A stretch of DNA of 64,000 bases from Ditylenchus dipsaci (GCA_004194705.1 SADC01000378.1:1-64000), one strand, 5' to 3'. Counted from the stretch's first letter, positions 12,687-25,197 are shown. The notes: generated by a model not told the origin, from the sequence alone. Program-made: numbers and translations.

Positions 12687-13527
12687 AATTCTGATTACCG
12701 ATACTTATCCACCCTAATCACGTATGAGAAGTAGGTAACAATCATAGCGCCACTAAATTGTTCATTTTTGGCAAATGATTGAAATCTCTTATTTCGCTGC
12801 AGATCCTGAGTACTTTCAGAACTACTCCAAATATGTAGTGAGCATGGTCCAGATTTAGGCGTTTTTGGGGCTTCACATTTCAAACACTGAAAAATAGTGC
12901 CTATCAATGACATTGATCAGTAAATTTGAATTTCAAAAAATTTTCAGATAATTTCTAAAAACATCACTGTTAGACGTAAATCAAAAAGTAACATAAGGTC
13001 ATAATGATCAGATTTGGCACTTGACAAACAAAAACCGAGCATTGGGGCACTAAAATATCCCAATTAGCGTTTTTCGGGTTTTTTCGGTTTTATTTGACCT
13101 AGAACTCAAAATTTTGTGGCTGGTGGCCGAAAATATTGAAATTCTATATGGTAAATCGACTATGCTCTACAAGATGGCGTAGTCAGAATATTCGAATCAA
13201 ATCGTGCAGTTCGTGCGGTTCCCTTGTCAGTTGAACAGTTAAAAAATCTATTGAACTTAATGTGTGGATCGGTCATATGTTGATCAGAGCAAGCTCGTTT
13301 GTTGGGCCCTTCCTACCTTTCATGAACACACAGAGTACTATTTTTAAATAAAAATATATGTTATTGAGATAGCTACACAGTTAGAGATTTATTGATTGAT
13401 TTTTCAAAGCAACGTTTGGTGAGCAGGATCTAGGTCGATCACCACCAGCTGCAATGCTAACAAACATAAAAATAGGCATGTCGATTGAGTGGCAATATAT
13501 GGCATTCTCACTATTCAATTTTTTTTG

Positions 13528-13535
13528 TATAAAAG
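13528..13535 (+). promoter_or_regulatory. TATA box and trans-splice acceptor of the peptide gene
   Basis: TATAAAAG at 13,528-13,535 is followed about 40 bp later by the acceptor TATATTTCAG ending near 13,576 and then, 33 bp on, by the start codon at 13,609. The arrangement fits a core promoter with a very short 5' leader replaced by a spliced leader. The mirror copy is at 60,080-60,087 (TATA) and about 60,041 (acceptor). Confidence 0.6.
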
Positions 13536-13608
13536 CGTTGATTAAAATAGCACTTCACTACTTTCTTATATTTCAGTGTGCGCAAAGAAATTCTCAACAA
13601 GTGTTGCT

Positions 13609-13775
13609 ATGAAAACTATTTCGGTGTATATTCTGCTTTGCGTAGTATTATATGTTCTAGCAGACCATGGAAATAACAACAAAACAACTTAGTTAAGAAG
13701 GTAGCAGAAGCAATAAAATCCAAGACGGATAAGCTATTTTCGAAAGGTTATAACCTTTTTCTGTCCCTATCTTGA
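13609..13775 (+). pseudogene. Left copy of small secreted cationic peptide, frameshifted
   Basis: Starts at the same position as the intact right-arm copy (59,840-60,007) and encodes the same signal peptide (MKTISVYILLCVVLYVLADH). One base is missing in the AACAACAAAA run near 13,680. This shifts the frame and brings a TAG at 13,690-13,692 after 27 codons, so only the secretion signal and a few residues remain. The rest of the original frame is still readable to a TGA at 13,773-13,775. A homopolymer consensus error is an alternative explanation for the single lost base. Confidence 0.8.
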
Positions 13776-14242
13776 AAAAGTTTTTTTTGCATTCAACGCC
13801 CTAAATTGATTTGGTGATAATTTTAAAAAACCACCTTACAATGAAAAATTTCACCTCAATTAACTCTCTACTAGAAAATCAAAAAATGACTATTTATTTT
13901 TAAAAGGGGAAGGCAACTTCTCCGAGAAAATTATGATTTTCACTTAAAAACACTTGCCCTTACATTCAAAATTGGTGCTCGCGTTTTTTACAAAAAAATT
14001 CCCAATCAATAAACTATTGCACGGGTATTTTAACGGGCAAGTTCGTCGCCGATAGTAATATTTTTGAAGCGGGTACCAGTGAAATTCAAACGAGTATGAG
14101 AAGGTCGCATTTTTTTGTAAAAGTCAAGGGAAACTATTTTAGTTAAAATATTAGTTACTTCTTTTTACACAATTTTTAGATCTATTTTACAGCAGGCGGG
14201 GATCCCCTTGTCGTTTCTGTGTGATTTCAAAGCTTATGCATA

Positions 14243-14322
14243 GGTAGATAAGCGTATATTAGGACGGACTCACTCATATCTTAGACTCATGTTCGAGTCT
14301 GTCCTAACATACGCTTGCCTAA
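14243..14322. repeat. Short inverted repeat (both arms)
   Basis: GATAAGCGTATATTAGGACG pairs with a segment ending GTCCTAACATACGCTTGCC around a short loop. The same structure is present at about 59,295-59,375 in the right arm, so it predates arm duplication. Probably a small fold-back element. Confidence 0.6.
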
Positions 14323-14416
14323 CCCTTTTTTGAATAACAAAGGGAGGGGGAGGGGGAAACCAACCCACCACTCTTCACTATTAATATTGATTGAACTTTA
14401 CCTATATTGTTTGCAG

Positions 14417-14713
14417 GACCATTATCCTGCTTGTCAAGTAATTTTAAATGCCCTGATTTGATCCCTGAAGAGCATGACACGAAATTTGATGACTCTGTGA
14501 CATACCATTCTGAAAAACAAATCAAAGTCCAAAATTTTAAAATGGCAGTATGTTCGCTACAGAAAATGTTAGAGAAAATTGACCCTGTAGAAATCGAGAA
14601 ACAAAAAAATTGCAAACAGATAAATCGAAACAAAAAGATTCAACAGTTGTTCAGACTGAGCAGAAGAAGACAATCAACGGTGTATATTTCCGAATACTAG
14701 CTCAGGTTTCTTA
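14417..14713 (+). pseudogene. Left copy of Cys-containing exon, frameshifted
   Basis: The exon begins after the acceptor TTGTTTGCAG (ends 14,416). It encodes the same peptide as the right-arm exon at 58,842-59,194 for about 65 residues, including four Cys (SCLSSNFKC..., AVCSLQ, KNCKQ). One base is missing in the run after TGCAAACA near 14,620 and the downstream frame is lost. No first exon was identified in either arm. Confidence 0.7.
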
Positions 14714-15089
14714 TTTTTCACATTTTTTCAAGTTTTTTACACATTATATAAAGCGGTTGAATCAGATTTGAAAAAAAAATAAGAAAATTGAAGGCACTTA
14801 TTAGCAGGGGGGGGGGGGGGAGGGGCGCATTTTTTACTTATTGGAAAATCATGTTTAAATGACTCATAAGTAACTTTTATGTGCTTAAAACGATATTGAA
14901 GTCATTTTCTGACATTTTTTAAGGCAAAAGTCATATTTGGTCAAAAATTTTTTTTTTAAAAAAAATTAATTTTTTTATGTGGAAAAGTGTCACAAAATAA
15001 CTTTCTTATCGTTTTAAGCACATAAAAGTTACTTAGGAGTCATTAAAACATGATTTTTAACAAGTGAAAAATGCAAAAAAAATTTTAAA

Positions 15090-15650
15090 TTTCGACCATT
15101 TGCCTGTTTGGCCTGTTTCGGTCACTGGAGCTGGGCAAAAAGAGCCTCTAAATGAATTTTTGTTCAAGAGTCTTCTCGGAATTATGTCTAAGGTGTGTGG
15201 GTGTGCGCATCTCTAACCAACCAAGCCCCCTGCGCCCCCGAAGGGGGCGCAGGGGGCTTGGTTGCTTGGGGTTGAGATGCGCACACCACATACCTTAGAC
15301 ACAAATCACTCGAAAGTGACTCTGGATACATGAAAAAGCATGCATACCAGAGTTTATTTATGCGGTAGGCCCCAGTTTACAAAAACTATGTTCAACATCT
15401 TGCTTTTCTCACTGAATTGGCCCATTTTTGGTCCATTTGCATCCTAATAGAGCCCTAAACCCTTTCAAAAATGGTCAAAATAGGTATTTTCAAGTAATCC
15501 CAAACTCAATTTTTTATTGACTAGAACTTAAAAATAATGTCTTTTTCGAGCTTCTGAGAGAATTTCAGGTCGATATAGGGTGTTTGGAAACACTTTAAAA
15601 AAATTTCATTTGGGGGGGGGGGGGCGGAGGGGTATACTCCGGTAGCGCCC
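15090..15650. mobile_element. Hairpin-cored MITE, copy 2
   Basis: Core hairpin at about 15,221-15,262 (AAGCCCCCTGCGCCCCC with its inverse). Flanks match copy 1: CTAAGGTGTGTGGGTGTGCG before, GAGATGCGCACACCACATAC after, then GCATACCAGAGTTTATTTAT and a G run near 15,615. It ends TACTCCGGTAGCGCC. The mirror copy is at about 57.04-57.54 kb. Confidence 0.75.
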
Positions 15651-16078
15651 AATTTTCAAATGTAAAAATGTAGAGATACGACCATTTGGAAAAAACAAAA
15701 TAAGGCCGAAATCCATATTTATCTAAGTTCTGGTCATTGCTCAAAGAGCTTCATTTCTTTAAGTCGGATATCGATGCTGTTGCATTTTAAGTTGTGTGAT
15801 ATAAAGTTCGTAGCTCTTTTTTCGTAGCGCTATAAAGTTATGCTCAGATATTGTGTCATTGGTAAACATTCAATTTAATTTAATCACATTTGAAATTACG
15901 AAAAGTGTTTTCAACTCTCAACATGACATTACAATTCTTCGAAGCGGGAATCTGAATTTTTGAAACAATTCAGCTAATTTTTAAACGGCATTAAAAAGAC
16001 GACAGACAGAGCTTCAGAAACGTAGATTTAACACAGAAATTCCGACTGGACTAACGGTTCGTATAAGGGGTTTAGAAC

Positions 16079-16283
16079 CATAGTTGCACGAGCGCCAAGG
16101 TAACGCTGGCGCTATATTCCGGATGGTCATGTTTTTGTACCTCTTACCCCGTCGCTCATTGTCATTAGCAATCAGGTTGACATAAAGGTAAATAAAAAAA
16201 TCCTGAGCGCTGGGCGGCGCTGCGGAAGCGCCGAGCATAGCGCCGGGGTGAAAATGGCTAGCACCGACGCACGTGCAACAATG
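16079..16283. mobile_element. CATAGTTG-family GC-rich MITE (left copy)
   Basis: Ends CATAGTTGCACGAGCGCC and CACGTGCAACAATG are imperfect inverted repeats. Flanks TTTAGAAC (16,071-16,078) and TTTACAAC (16,284-16,291) are a slightly decayed 8-bp target duplication. The mirror copy at 56,374-56,578 has a perfect duplication. Open frames across it are GC-rich artefacts. Confidence 0.8.
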
Positions 16284-16639
16284 TTTACAACCTGCTAAGC
16301 ACAAATTTTACAACATTGGACCTCCGGACATAAGTGTGACGCCTCAATAGACCAGTTTTCACGAGGACGTATTGAAAAATGAATGGCTTTTCCTTTCGAT
16401 ACAAAAAACATGTAAATAAAAAAAATTCGAATATTTTTCAAATTCAAATGTATTTTGTCTCCAAGCGAATTGGAAATTTCACAGCGACTTTTTATTCAAA
16501 GAGCAATTTCTCAAGTAAATCAGCCAGGCTGAACACGAATCGCGGAGTCAGAATTTTGATTTTGCTCGAAAATACTCGCAAAGTTTTCGAATAATTTTCA
16601 TGTGAATTTTCATTTGTAAAGTTAATTCTTTCCGTTAAG

Positions 16640-18058
16640 GATAAGTTTTGGGTGGCTGCCTGCAACCAAGTTGGATTCGAACTGCACATGGTTGACAAAA
16701 TAATATCGGAAGGCAAACCTTCTCTCAAAGTGATTTATATGCAAAAGTGGTTCGACAGTTCTATCCACAGTACTTACAGAGAGTAAGGATCAATTTTTTG
16801 AAATAAATTTATAAATAAAAATTAAAAATTTAGTCCTGCCTTCACTACATAGGTCTAGGAGCTATTGTGGTTAATGAAAACAACGAGTATCTATTATTTG
16901 ATGTAAGTAAATTAAGTTGCATTTTGAATTTTTTTGCATTTTGAAATGCTGAAATTTTTTGAGTGTGAATTTTTTTCACATTTAAGTCAATGACCTTATT
17001 GCTGTGAGTGTTCATGGAAAAGTTGAGGCATCGGCTAGCTTAAGAATTGGCAAGTTTTCGTTCAGCAAGAATGGAAATGAAGACGAAAGGCTGGGATAAG
17101 TGTCATACGCATGGCATACGCAGGCGGGAGGAGGTCTGGATAGTCACCGAAATTTTTACAGGCCATTCTAGTAGTACTGAGACCAAGTTTTTACCGATCG
17201 AAGGATGCCGCCTTTGAGCCCCATACCTATGGGGCACTTTCAAAGAGAAGACCAAAGGTATAGAAGGTTGTTAAACTCCGCCCCTTTTCGACCCATACCG
17301 ATTGAGCACTATTAAGAAATGTAGGTCAACAACAGCTGTTACCTATTTCGAAATATTATTTCAATCGGTATGGGTCAAAATCTTCTATACCTTCGGCTTC
17401 TCTTTGAAAGTGCCCTATAGGTATGGGCACAAAGGCGGCATCTTTTGATCGGTAAAAACTTGGCCTCAGTACTACTCATTCTAGGTACAAAAAGAATGTG
17501 ACGGAGGGGGGGGCTGGTTCACCATACTCAAAAAAGATCCTTTCAATTAAAAAAATTACATTTTTGAAAAAAGCAACATCCATTATTTTTTTTAAACTAC
17601 ATGTCTTTACGCTCAAAAAGGTGGGATTAAAAGTATAATCAAATATTTTGAACGACGAACTTAGTAAAGTACCGCTGCGTCATTCTAAATACAAAAAATA
17701 TTTATTTATTAACAGGAAGACTCTACATATGTCACTGGTGTAAGAACATTAACTGATGGGGGCAAAATGATTGCGGGTAAATCTCTTCTTCCGGGAGAGA
17801 CAATTGAAAACGGAATCAAAAGAATTTTGGAACAAAAAAACGAAGGTAGCTGCAAAAAATTTCGACTTTCATGCCGTTTTAGAATTTAAGTAAGCTTATT
17901 TGAGCCAAACTAGTTATTGTTTACGAATAGTAAAATTTAGACACTCACATACACAGGTGTTGCAAGACGCGGCAAGGGCGATATGTTCATTTATTGCTTG
18001 CTGACATGCAAAAAAATAGTCATATAGAAAGTAAAACCCAACATTACTGGCTGCCAAG
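16640..18058 (+). pseudogene. Left copy of degenerate NUDT6-like Nudix gene
   Basis: Four exons: 16,640-16,782, 16,834-16,902, 17,716-17,889 and 17,957-18,058. Exon 1 reads AACNQVGFELHMVD and ends in a KWFDSSIHS segment. Exon 2 has a Nudix-fold strand (GLGAIVVNENNEYLLFD). Exon 3 has the Nudix-box region (GKSLLPGETIENGI). Exon 4 has GKGDMFIYCLL in one frame. This order, with a GF-H N-terminal part before the fold, resembles NUDT6-type Nudix proteins. The box normally ends REXXEEXG; here it reads KRILEQKTK, so the metal-binding glutamates are gone. Exon 2 lacks one base (ACTACATAGG against ACTACCATAGG in the right arm), and exon 3 has an extra A in the run at about 17,833. The copy is not translatable as read. 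Confidence 0.7.
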
Positions 18059-18110
18059 GTAAATTATTTTATAACAGCAATAATTTCTTTACACGGGTCT
18101 TGGTTTTTAC

Positions 18111-18821
18111 TAGGGTTGGGTGCCGGGCATATTCCCGGTTTTTACCGGTTTGAATCTTAGATTCGGATCGGGAATGAAAAATCGGTCCGAATCTTTTCGA
18201 AAATAAAAATTGGTTCTTTTCATTTATCGGGACCCCTACTATTTTTTAAATTTTTATATACAGTTTATGGTTATGAAGGTGATCATACCAACCGCAATCA
18301 CCTTCATCACCATAATCAGCATCCAAAAATATATTTTTATTTCAATATCAGTACCTCTGAACAGTATAAAAAATTTAAAAATAGTGAGGATCCCGATAAG
18401 TGAAAAGAACCATTGGATTTTGGCTGGAGTACAGACTCCCTACGTGACCCGAGATTGCCCAAAATTGTCTTTTTTTCAACGTTTCAGCACCCGATATATG
18501 CTTGATACATATTTTGGCGGTTGACACTTTTTAATAAAAAAATATTTTGGCCAAAATTTTATTTTTGCCTTGGGGACCAAGGTGAACTAACCTGAAACGG
18601 TATCCTGATACCTTGAAAAAAATAACGACCCTATGTAATTATGATCTATTTTAATAAAGATATTGATGTGTTCTTCGATGATTTTGATTATAATGTTATG
18701 ATTTGTTAAATAAATTTGGTTATTTGATCATACGAAAGATTTGGACCGAATCGGACTGGAAAAAAGATTTAGACTGGGAATATTTCCGAAAAAGATTCGC
18801 ACCGGTCTTATTTCAACCCTA
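18111..18821. mobile_element. hAT-type non-autonomous element (left copy)
   Basis: Ends TAGGGTTGGG and CAACCCTA, with a perfect 8-bp target duplication GTTTTTAC at 18,103-18,110 and 18,822-18,829. The interior has subterminal repeats (GAATCTTTTCGAAAA, CGGTCCGAATC) but no transposase. It is present at the same site in the right arm (54,138-54,835), so it was inserted before the arms separated. TAGGG termini with 8-bp duplications are characteristic of hAT. Confidence 0.85.
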
Positions 18822-19264
18822 GTTTTTACTGAGAGGACTTTTGCGTATACTCCTGAAATACCTGGTCTAGTTCAAATAAAATTTTAAAAAACTACTTTTC
18901 GATATTGAACAGATATGAATATAAAATATGAATGCAAATATAAAAAATCAAATTTTTCTTTTAGAAAGTGCCACTTTTTAGAATATTGTATAATTATATA
19001 TCTGGAAGATAGGACAACCCGATGTTCTAAGGTTCGCCGATCTGGGAGGGGCATCAAAAAATTGAAACCGGGCGCCTGCGCCGGTGCATGTTAAAAATCT
19101 GGTGTCCGGGAAAAAGCAGTGTCGGAGTGTATGATAATAAAAGACTAAATTGACTAAATTAAAAAAGGACTAAATTTCTCGAAAAGTGTCATGAAAGTAA
19201 ATATAATTGTGTTTTGGGAAAATATTGAACATTTTTTGCAGAATGTATACTTACTGCAAAAAAA

Positions 19265-19430
19265 TACTTTTTACAAAATTGGCGCCGGCGGCATTGCCGA
19301 CCTCGACAATTTTAAGGCGCCGGCTGCCGGCACCCTCTCCAGACTAAAATTTGTGCGACACCGGCGTCGGGAGCAGGGTGGAGGAGGGTTATGTGGCGCC
19401 GGCGTCTTTGCAACTATGATTTTGAGACAA
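19265..19430. mobile_element. GC-rich MITE, both arms
   Basis: An abrupt GC-rich block in AT-rich DNA: GGCGCCGGCGGCATTGCCG... to GGCGCCGGCGTCTTTGCAACTATGAT. The GCAACTATG end matches the CATAGTTG family. The mirror is at about 53,020-53,170. Confidence 0.6.
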
Positions 19431-19465
19431 TAGTTTATAATCACTAAGCTGTAAAGATTTTTCAG

Positions 19466-19823
19466 AAACAAAATATCAGAAGATGATCTTCGAACAATTG
19501 GTAACGTCAAGCTATCGATGCTGCTGAAGTGTTTTTGACACAACACAAAGAAAAAATAAGTCAATACTGGCTAAATGAAAAAGAAAAAGTCGAGATCGAA
19601 CAAGAAACTGAGTCAGAAACAAAAGCAGCTACTAACATTAATGCTGTCCAAAAAGAAATAGCTGAAAAATTCAAACTTACCAAGTTGATATAGAAAAATC
19701 AAATGCTCTGACTTACGTGTTTTATCCCAACAAAACTTTTTTGATCACCAAAACAAATCAGAACCACAAGAAAAAAAACAAGACGTGAATTTAGTTGCAC
19801 CTCAAGAAATTGTGGCAAAATAA
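19466..19823 (+). pseudogene. Left copy of Glu/Lys-rich helical protein, frameshifted
   Basis: Follows the acceptor GATTTTTCAG. Near-identical to the open right-arm exon (52,621-52,975) and ends at the equivalent TAA (19,821-19,823), with AATAAA at 19,959. It lacks one C in AACGTCAAGC (right arm AACCGTCAAGC) and has a further indel at AAACTTACCAAG near 19,675, so the frame is interrupted twice. Confidence 0.75.
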
Positions 19824-20264
19824 ACAAGTGTTATTAGAAAAAAAAAGAATACACTTTGAAAACTTGAGTGTGTTGAAAATGAAAAACGCACCTTAAACAC
19901 TTTTTAACAAAAAAAACATGAAATCTAGCAAAACTTTTATAAAAGCATTTCTTTCTCCAAATAAAGCTCACTTCAGACAAAGATTATTTTTCTTATTTTA
20001 ATTCATCGCATATTTTTATATCATTTATATTTATATTCATATTTTTATATCGAACAGGAGAAAACGACCGGCACCAAAGAATCAGTATGAAACAAACTGT
20101 GCTAGAATAAACAAAATCACGGACGGCTTTTCTAGTGTTAAAAACCCAATACTTTATTTCATGGAGTTAATTGCTTATAACCGAGGTAATTCAGTAGACA
20201 CTGCAGTTTTTTAAAATGTTCTAATAGTAGAGGGAGGGTGCGTGGGACGCATTTTCATTTATTA

Positions 20265-20740
20265 AGTCTGGTCCCCATCCTGGTGGTTAGAGTACTTTCC
20301 TGGTGGTTCGAGCTTCATTCTGGTAGTTGCGAGTATTCACGTGGTTCGGGTCCCATCTTGGCGGTTGAAGAGGGGTGTTGTCGTTGGTAGAAGAGTAACT
20401 ACGCAGTTTGCCCGGATGGTAGTTCGTGTACTTTCATGGTTGTTTGGGCGGGTATTCACGTGCTTCGCCCCATAATAACGGTTCGGGTAGTTTTATGGTG
20501 GTTTGTGACCCGTTCTAGTGTTGGTGGTGTATCCACGTCTTTCGGGCATCATCTCCTAAACTGCTTCTAAACGGCACCATCTCCTAAACCGGTCTCCTAA
20601 ACCGTTCTTCCGACATCCCTACCTACTACCCTTGACACCCCTACCCGCCATCCCGGCACTCCTACCTACTGCCCTGACACCAACGCCCACCATCCCGGCA
20701 CTCCTACCTTCTACCCTGGCACCTTCCCCCACCCACCTGG
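20265..20740. repeat. Two adjacent minisatellites (left copy)
   Basis: The first (about 20,265-20,545) is built of CCTGGTGGTTCGAG-like units of roughly 30 bp. The second (about 20,600-20,740) has CCCGGCACTCCTACCTACTG-like units of about 45 bp. Both recur inverted at about 50,790-51,450, where the first array is longer. Confidence 0.75.
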
Positions 20741-21259
20741 GACTCTTAACCACTCTATTTATAATACTATATAAAGATGGATGTAACTGAATTTTTGCCC
20801 CTAAAGTCTGAATTATTGTCCCTTTTAATTTTTCTTGACCCTTTTTCAAAAAAAAACTGAAATCTTGCTCCTTTTGAACAAAATCAGGTGAATTGCTTCG
20901 ATTTTGCTCGAACGCCACAAATCAGAGCACTTTACTCGAGTTTGATTAAAAAGAGGCAAGATTTCAGTTATTTTATTTGAAATTTGAAAAAGGGGTGAGA
21001 AAAAATTAAAAATGGGCAAGAGTTCAAACTTTATGAGCAAAAATTCAATTTGATCTAATTAAGATAGAGGTTAAAAGGCTCAGCGATCTCGCCAGGAAAA
21101 TTAAAACCAATTCAAAAAAGTTTTTCATTCAAATTTGTTTTTTTTGAAGACTTTCCCACAAAACCCTAATTATCAACTTCAAGGGGCAAAATTTCAGTTT
21201 TTATCACAAATACCCAAATCTAACTGTGAAGCTTTAATTAACGTTAAAAGAGCTTTCAA

Positions 21260-21545
21260 ATGAGTACAAACTTGCCTAATAAAAGTCGAAAAAATTCAAA
21301 TTATTTTACACGGCTAGGTCTAACTGTAACTTCTGTTGCTTGGAGGTTAGTCTTTGGTGCTCAATATTTTAAAAGTTCAATAACTGGTTAACACTTCAAG
21401 CCTTATGCGTGACTTTTGCAATTTCCGGAGCGAAATATTATGCAGAACATGATGGCTGTTTCAGATTTTTTTCAAAACTAAAAAGTGGTTCAAATCGACG
21501 TTTGAAACATGTGACCCATACGCCGGGCACTACGAGCTTAGATAA
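21260..21545 (+). pseudogene. Left copy of 95-residue protein, frameshifted
   Basis: Collinear with the open right-arm gene (48,229-48,516). One A is missing after CAATATTTTAAAA (near 21,375) and one T in the run near 21,470, so translation would end at TAA after about 43 codons. The final codons TACGAGCTTAGATAA are intact. Confidence 0.75.
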
Positions 21546-22699
21546 GGCTGTACTTTTTTCACAGAGATGATTTTCCTGTGTTTTAAAAGCTATAAATATT
21601 CCTGCATCTAAGAGTCATCTGAAAGAGCATGTTCTGCGCTACAAAATTACGTGTTACTTTATCACACATGCCTTTCGGCCCGACTCACAATATAGTGTAA
21701 AACTTCTGTCTGGCTAATATGAAGATTTCAAGGATTATGTTTTAGATAGCATATACGTAAGCACTGCACACCCTGTAAGTACAATTAAACATTCCGTGTT
21801 TTAAAAAGCATATGGAATTGTTTTGCACTATTTTCCGTCTTATTTGTTCAAAAACAAATTCAAAGGGCGCGCATTTGAATTTTTGTAAAAATTTTAGTGA
21901 GGTTTTGTGTTTTTGTTCAAAACTTTCAGTTGGTTCATGACAAATTTATGATCTATATGGTATCTGAGTACCTTCTAGAACGGCCAAAAGGTCGATTTTT
22001 GCTCAAAAAATTTTTTTTCTGGAAAGTGCTTTCCCAATCGTTTTTTTTTTCATATTTCATATACGTAAAAGCGGACAAATCGCGTCAAAACGAGGTTTAA
22101 ACCAGTTTTCGTGCCAGGGGGGTGGATTCTATACTCCGGCCGCCATGTGTTTTGCGCATGTTTTGAATTTTCAACAGTCAACAAATCAAATTTTTTGTTC
22201 TGGGTATTTATCCAGAGAAATCGAAAAACACCTTTATTTTACAGCTTGCTATATTTTGCCTGAAATTAATTCAATTACTTATTTTTTTGACTTGTCTAAT
22301 AAGAACAGCTCTTTTCCTACGCAGTTTTCTTGCGCCATTGAAAAAACAAATGAATAATAAATAAACGCTATGTGTAAACCTGTAAATTTGTAAATTTAAT
22401 TATAGACCTAGTCACTTGTTTACTGTTAGTGAGAAAGTTTACTTCATCCAAATAAAAAAAATTGTACCTCATAAATGCAGCGTAGGTAAAAATACGTCTG
22501 TTATATTTTTTATTGTTTTCACCTTGCTGATTTTAGTGTATATTCCTATCATAGCGTTTAAAACAATTTACAAAATATTTTGTTCTTGTTTCATCTTTTG
22601 AAACACCTAATTATTAAATTGCATGTTAATTAACCTCAATGCGCTTTTGCAAAAACATACAACTCAAATAATTTGTTTTTTAATAAAGGCGATTTCTCA
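21546..22699. other. Non-coding DNA between small gene and receptor
   Basis: No supported gene. In the right arm the same stretch is interrupted by the 44,499-45,602 and 45.65-47.81 kb insertions. A remnant end (ATACTCCGGCCGCC) near 22,130 suggests an old element excised or decayed here. Confidence 0.5.
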
Positions 22700-22930
22700 A
22701 TGAATAACATTAGTGTCAACACCAACTTATCTACTACACAAAATACTGGTGTGGAATCAACAAAAAGGTTAATATTTGCTTCTCTTTACACTTTTTTGGT
22801 CATTTGCTCAATATTAGTTAATTCACTGCTTATTCTGGTCTACCTAAAGGTATGAATTTACTAAAGTTATGACAAATTCTACTTTTCTAATAAATTGGTG
22901 TCCCCAAAAGTGGAAAACTACCTTTCCCTA

Positions 22931-23290
22931 CAGTCAACTCTCGATATAACGCCACTTCTGGGACCGGACTAAAGTGGCGTTTTATCGAGGTTGGCGTTAC
23001 ATCGAGGGTTCAAATGACTTTATCACATGGTTTATAATCCGGTAAAGTCCATGTATCTATAAAATTCCTCAAAAAATCAGTTTATTTCTCTAAAACTCAG
23101 ATTTATTCAGTCTATATAAGAACTTTGTTTACATTAAGGTGGCGAGGAATCAAAAATTACCATTTTCTTTGGAATATATTGTTTTCGATGGTTGATTTCA
23201 TTTTCGGGATGGCTACTTTATATAACATAACCTCTATATAACATAAATTTTTGGCGGTCAATTGAATTATGTTATATAGATGTTCGACTG
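22931..23290. mobile_element. Composite pogo-like MITE in receptor intron 1 (left copy)
   Basis: One end is CAGTCAACTCTCGATATAAC, the other the inverse of CAGTCGAACATCTATATAAC. TA flanks lie at both sides. The same 360 bp sits at 43,394-43,753 in the right arm. Confidence 0.85.
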
Positions 23291-23601
23291 TATTATTGAA
23301 GCCGGGCATAAGGGTTCTTGAAAAATAACTACTTCTTCTCTAATGGTTAACACCCCCCTTAAAAGACGAAAAAGAGGTTAAGAATGAACGGTTGTATATA
23401 ATGACATCTAATTCACGTGAGTTACGTAAGTTATTTCCGATTTACGTGAGTTATACACTATTAGGGGTTTAGTTTTTTGTGACATTTTTCATCATGTATT
23501 TGTTGCCTAACCTGACATGCTTTTATAATATTCGGTAATCTATTAGACTCATAATAGCCTACAGTGTCGAAAAATACTACAAATTTAAAAAACACAGAAT
23601 A

Positions 23602-23851
23602 CCGTATTCTCTCTATTAGTTCCACATGTGGGATTATTTTTCAATCGTCCGAAAATCGGAAAAATTTGGGGTCGATCTCGAGATTTTTGCTGAAAATTCA
23701 AAATCTAAAGAGCGGAATCAGTAGAGCTCGTGGGAGTTAAGAAAATGCAATAAACAGCTTTGTTGAATTTTTTCTCTGAGATGAGATACAGGTCCTCAAA
23801 GTTGGGGGTGTGGGTTTAATAGAGAGTGTGGAACTAATAGAGAGAATACGG
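23602..23851. mobile_element. Left-only CCGTATT-type MITE
   Basis: Termini CCGTATTCTCTCTATTAG and its inverse CTAATAGAGAGAATACGG, flanked by TA. The right arm reads CACAGAATACCAAAATTG straight through, which is the exact empty site. It lies in receptor intron 1. Confidence 0.9.
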
Positions 23852-25197
23852 TACCAAAAATTGATATAACAAAACAGAAATATTTAAATTTCATTATTTT
23901 TTCAAGGGTAATAAGCTGTTTAAAACTAATGCATTCTTCATAATTGCTGGGCATGTTTTGCTTTGCGATATGACAGGACTCTTACTTCAAATTATTATTG
24001 TAATTCCCACTACTTTTGCTGGATCTTTAGTAAGTTTGAAGTTTTATTTCGAAAATTTGTTGATTGAAATTTTATGATAAGTTTCATCGCATTTTTTAAT
24101 AGATAATATGCTACAAAAAATAGATAAAAAGAAAGGGGCTTTAATGAATAGCAGCTTTTTTTGAAAAAATATTGAGTTGGAAACCACTTCAGTTATCCCC
24201 TGCTAGCTTTTAATCCTTTACTGAACATTGCGAAAAAATCACAAAGATCTTCGAGTGGTTTCGGCTCACTGTTAAATGGTTTTTTCGTCACAGGCGGAGG
24301 TCTTTCGTCTCATCCAACCGCCAATTCTTTTACAGCTTTAAATCCGTCAAAGAAAAATTTCCGAAATTTTCTCTAAACAGCTTTTATAACCTAGGAGGTT
24401 ATATTAAGAGTAATTTATGTTTTTTGAAAATCAAAAATTGGTCGGTGGAGTTTGGATATTGGGGCTTTCATTAAATAAACACTAAAAGTCAGAGGACCAT
24501 CTATCAGGAGAAGTACTGTGTTTTGTGATAGAAATACAAAAAAGTTGGTTAACTTGATCTTTTTCTACCTAACATGTAAGGGCTAAAACAGTTGGTTTGT
24601 GCTATAAAAAATTAATTTTAACAATATATTTTTTTTCATTCGGAGGCTAATAGTTTTTATATAATTTCACGGTCTGTGGGTGTAACACTTAAAATTCAAA
24701 CTTCATAGACAGATAATAACAGCCTAAAAATCGCTATTTTTAGATATACTCTCACACATTTATGATTTGCGTATGCTCGCTGGACTACATTACTTACAAC
24801 TTGTCATCCTATTTCACGTTATTTTTGGCTGTGAACCGTTTTTTTATATTTGTTTTGCCGCGATTCGACCAAATATGGTTTCAGCGGCCAAGAATATTTA
24901 TGTAAGTTTTGAAAAACAATGAGATGTTACACCTAGTTTTATTACCCTGTTATACCTAGTTAGACGACTCGATTATTTGACCATGTAGGCGTGAACACTG
25001 TTCAATAAACAACAAAAGTATATCAGTGAATAAAAGGACACCGAAAAAAAGTTTTATTGAAATTTAATTTTAAAGCTATACGAAAATCTCTGGTTGCTGA
25101 TTAATTATCTTATTTGTCTCAAAACTGATTAGACAATGTTCTTTAAAATTTTCTGTCACCCAACATAAAGGGCTACAGCATGGTATACCGTATTTCC

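Noticed and set aside
16014..16304. 96-codon frame with many Cys on the minus strand
   Set aside because: It lies over a GC-rich MITE with target duplication. The equivalent frame in the right arm is not preserved.
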